NCBI GenBank assembly: GCA_030446715.1
Contig: JAUJMU010000007.1
Span: forward strand, 124,001-188,000
DNA: 64,000 bases
Direction: 5' to 3'
DNA from: Cytophagales bacterium
GTDB lineage: Bacteria; Bacteroidota; Bacteroidia; Cytophagales; 172606-1
Position numbers and translations under genes: made by a program. The notes beneath the pieces were generated by a model, which ran no database searches, had not been told where the DNA came from, and was given only the letters and a program-made list of their open reading frames with translations. Positions 63,779-64,000 of this stretch are shown piece after piece (within the stretch, counting starts at the first letter, position 1; every line of letters starts with the position of its first letter).

Positions 63779-64000
63779 GTGTATACCTTCCGCAATTTGG
63801 TGCGCTGTCTATGGCTGGTCTCTTTACCAGCCGCTGCTGCCGGCCAGCCACAATTTTTATGGCAGTTTGAACCTGAATTTTCCTATACCCGCAAACTCAC
63901 CGACCGCTGGAGCTTCAACGCAAAACCATCGGTGCAGCAAACCTTCAATGAACCGGCGGGCGAAGGTGCCGGAACCCGCTACCAGATCAATTATACCCAG
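63779..64000 (+). CDS. DUF2490-like outer-membrane protein, C-terminus outside window
   Basis: A GTG start at 63779 opens a frame with a signal region (LVRCLWLVSLPAAAAGQ) and QFLWQFEPEFSYTRKLTDRW and SFNAKPSVQQTFNE, the pattern of DUF2490 beta-barrel proteins (alternating residues, KLTDRWSF). It runs off the right edge. The neighbour upstream is a periplasmic protein, so the two may act together in the envelope. Confidence 0.65.
   Translation, partial: MYTFRNLVRCLWLVSLPAAAAGQPQFLWQFEPEFSYTRKLTDRWSFNAKPSVQQTFNEPAGEGAGTRYQINYTQ

Overview
The window comes from a Bacteroidota genome, most likely of the order Cytophagales (the Spirosoma/Larkinella/Dyadobacter type of gene content). The pointers are a SusC/SusD outer-membrane pair, type IX secretion (T9SS) sorting domains, a gliding-motility-type CHU_C C-terminal domain, DUF4494, and a split ROK regulator/polysaccharide-utilisation layout. 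Most genes are GC-rich. Two stretches (about 22.9-27.3 kb and 34.3-36.8 kb) are clearly AT-richer and carry mobile-DNA signatures. No rRNA, tRNA or CRISPR array was recognised.

Layout. 0-9 kb: a nutrient-uptake operon on the minus strand (FAD oxidoreductase, SusC, SusD, sodium symporter) with a divergent ROK regulator. 9-18.3 kb: a secreted protein, a YdeI-like protein, a MacB/FtsX-type permease, a Tat-exported Gfo/Idh/MocA oxidoreductase and a frame-broken CHU_C surface protein. 18.5-22.6 kb: a molybdopterin operon (moeA, moaD, moeB-rhodanese, moaE, moaC-moaB fusion). 22.9-27.3 kb: a 4.4-kb composite mobile island bounded by two inverted 99-bp MITE-like repeats; it carries an XRE regulator with a paired operator, a secreted M4 peptidase and a lipoprotein, and it splits a fibronectin-III-like sequence at a TA dinucleotide. 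27.4-33 kb: an AGE epimerase, a 3-hydroxyacyl-CoA dehydrogenase, a YdcF-like protein, a dead serine hydrolase and a class A beta-lactamase. 33.2-36.8 kb: an IS982-family insertion with a 7-bp target duplication, next to a run of integron-like cassettes separated by attC-like sites (DUF6624, a DUF433/DUF5615 toxin-antitoxin pair, a lipoprotein and a cassette without a convincing gene). 37-44 kb: icd, a nucleoside deaminase, a degenerate response regulator, two low-complexity lipoproteins, an ABC ATPase, ispH and crtZ. 44.2-50.3 kb: an IS110 remnant against a fourth attC-like site, then uronate/xylan genes (uxuA, GH10 xylanase, uxaB) and a broken DUF697 gene. 50.8-56 kb: an apparent envelope or stress group (SPW protein, CorA, three low-complexity small proteins, an SDR with a membrane tail) and dtd. 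56.5-64 kb: an NFACT gene broken by a tandem duplication, DUF4136, Uma2-like, DUF4494, a GapN-like dehydrogenase with an internal deletion, and a DUF2490 outer-membrane gene running off the end.

Two themes stand out. First, mobile DNA: the MITE-bounded island can be excised on paper to restore an uninterrupted reading frame exactly, and the cassette cluster shows the core-site complementarity expected of integron cassettes although no integrase is in the window. Second, an unusual number of reading frames are broken, often by a single base in a short homopolymer. Some of this may be sequence error, but the 73-bp duplication, the internal deletions and the degraded hydrolase look like real decay or assembly events that reads could settle.
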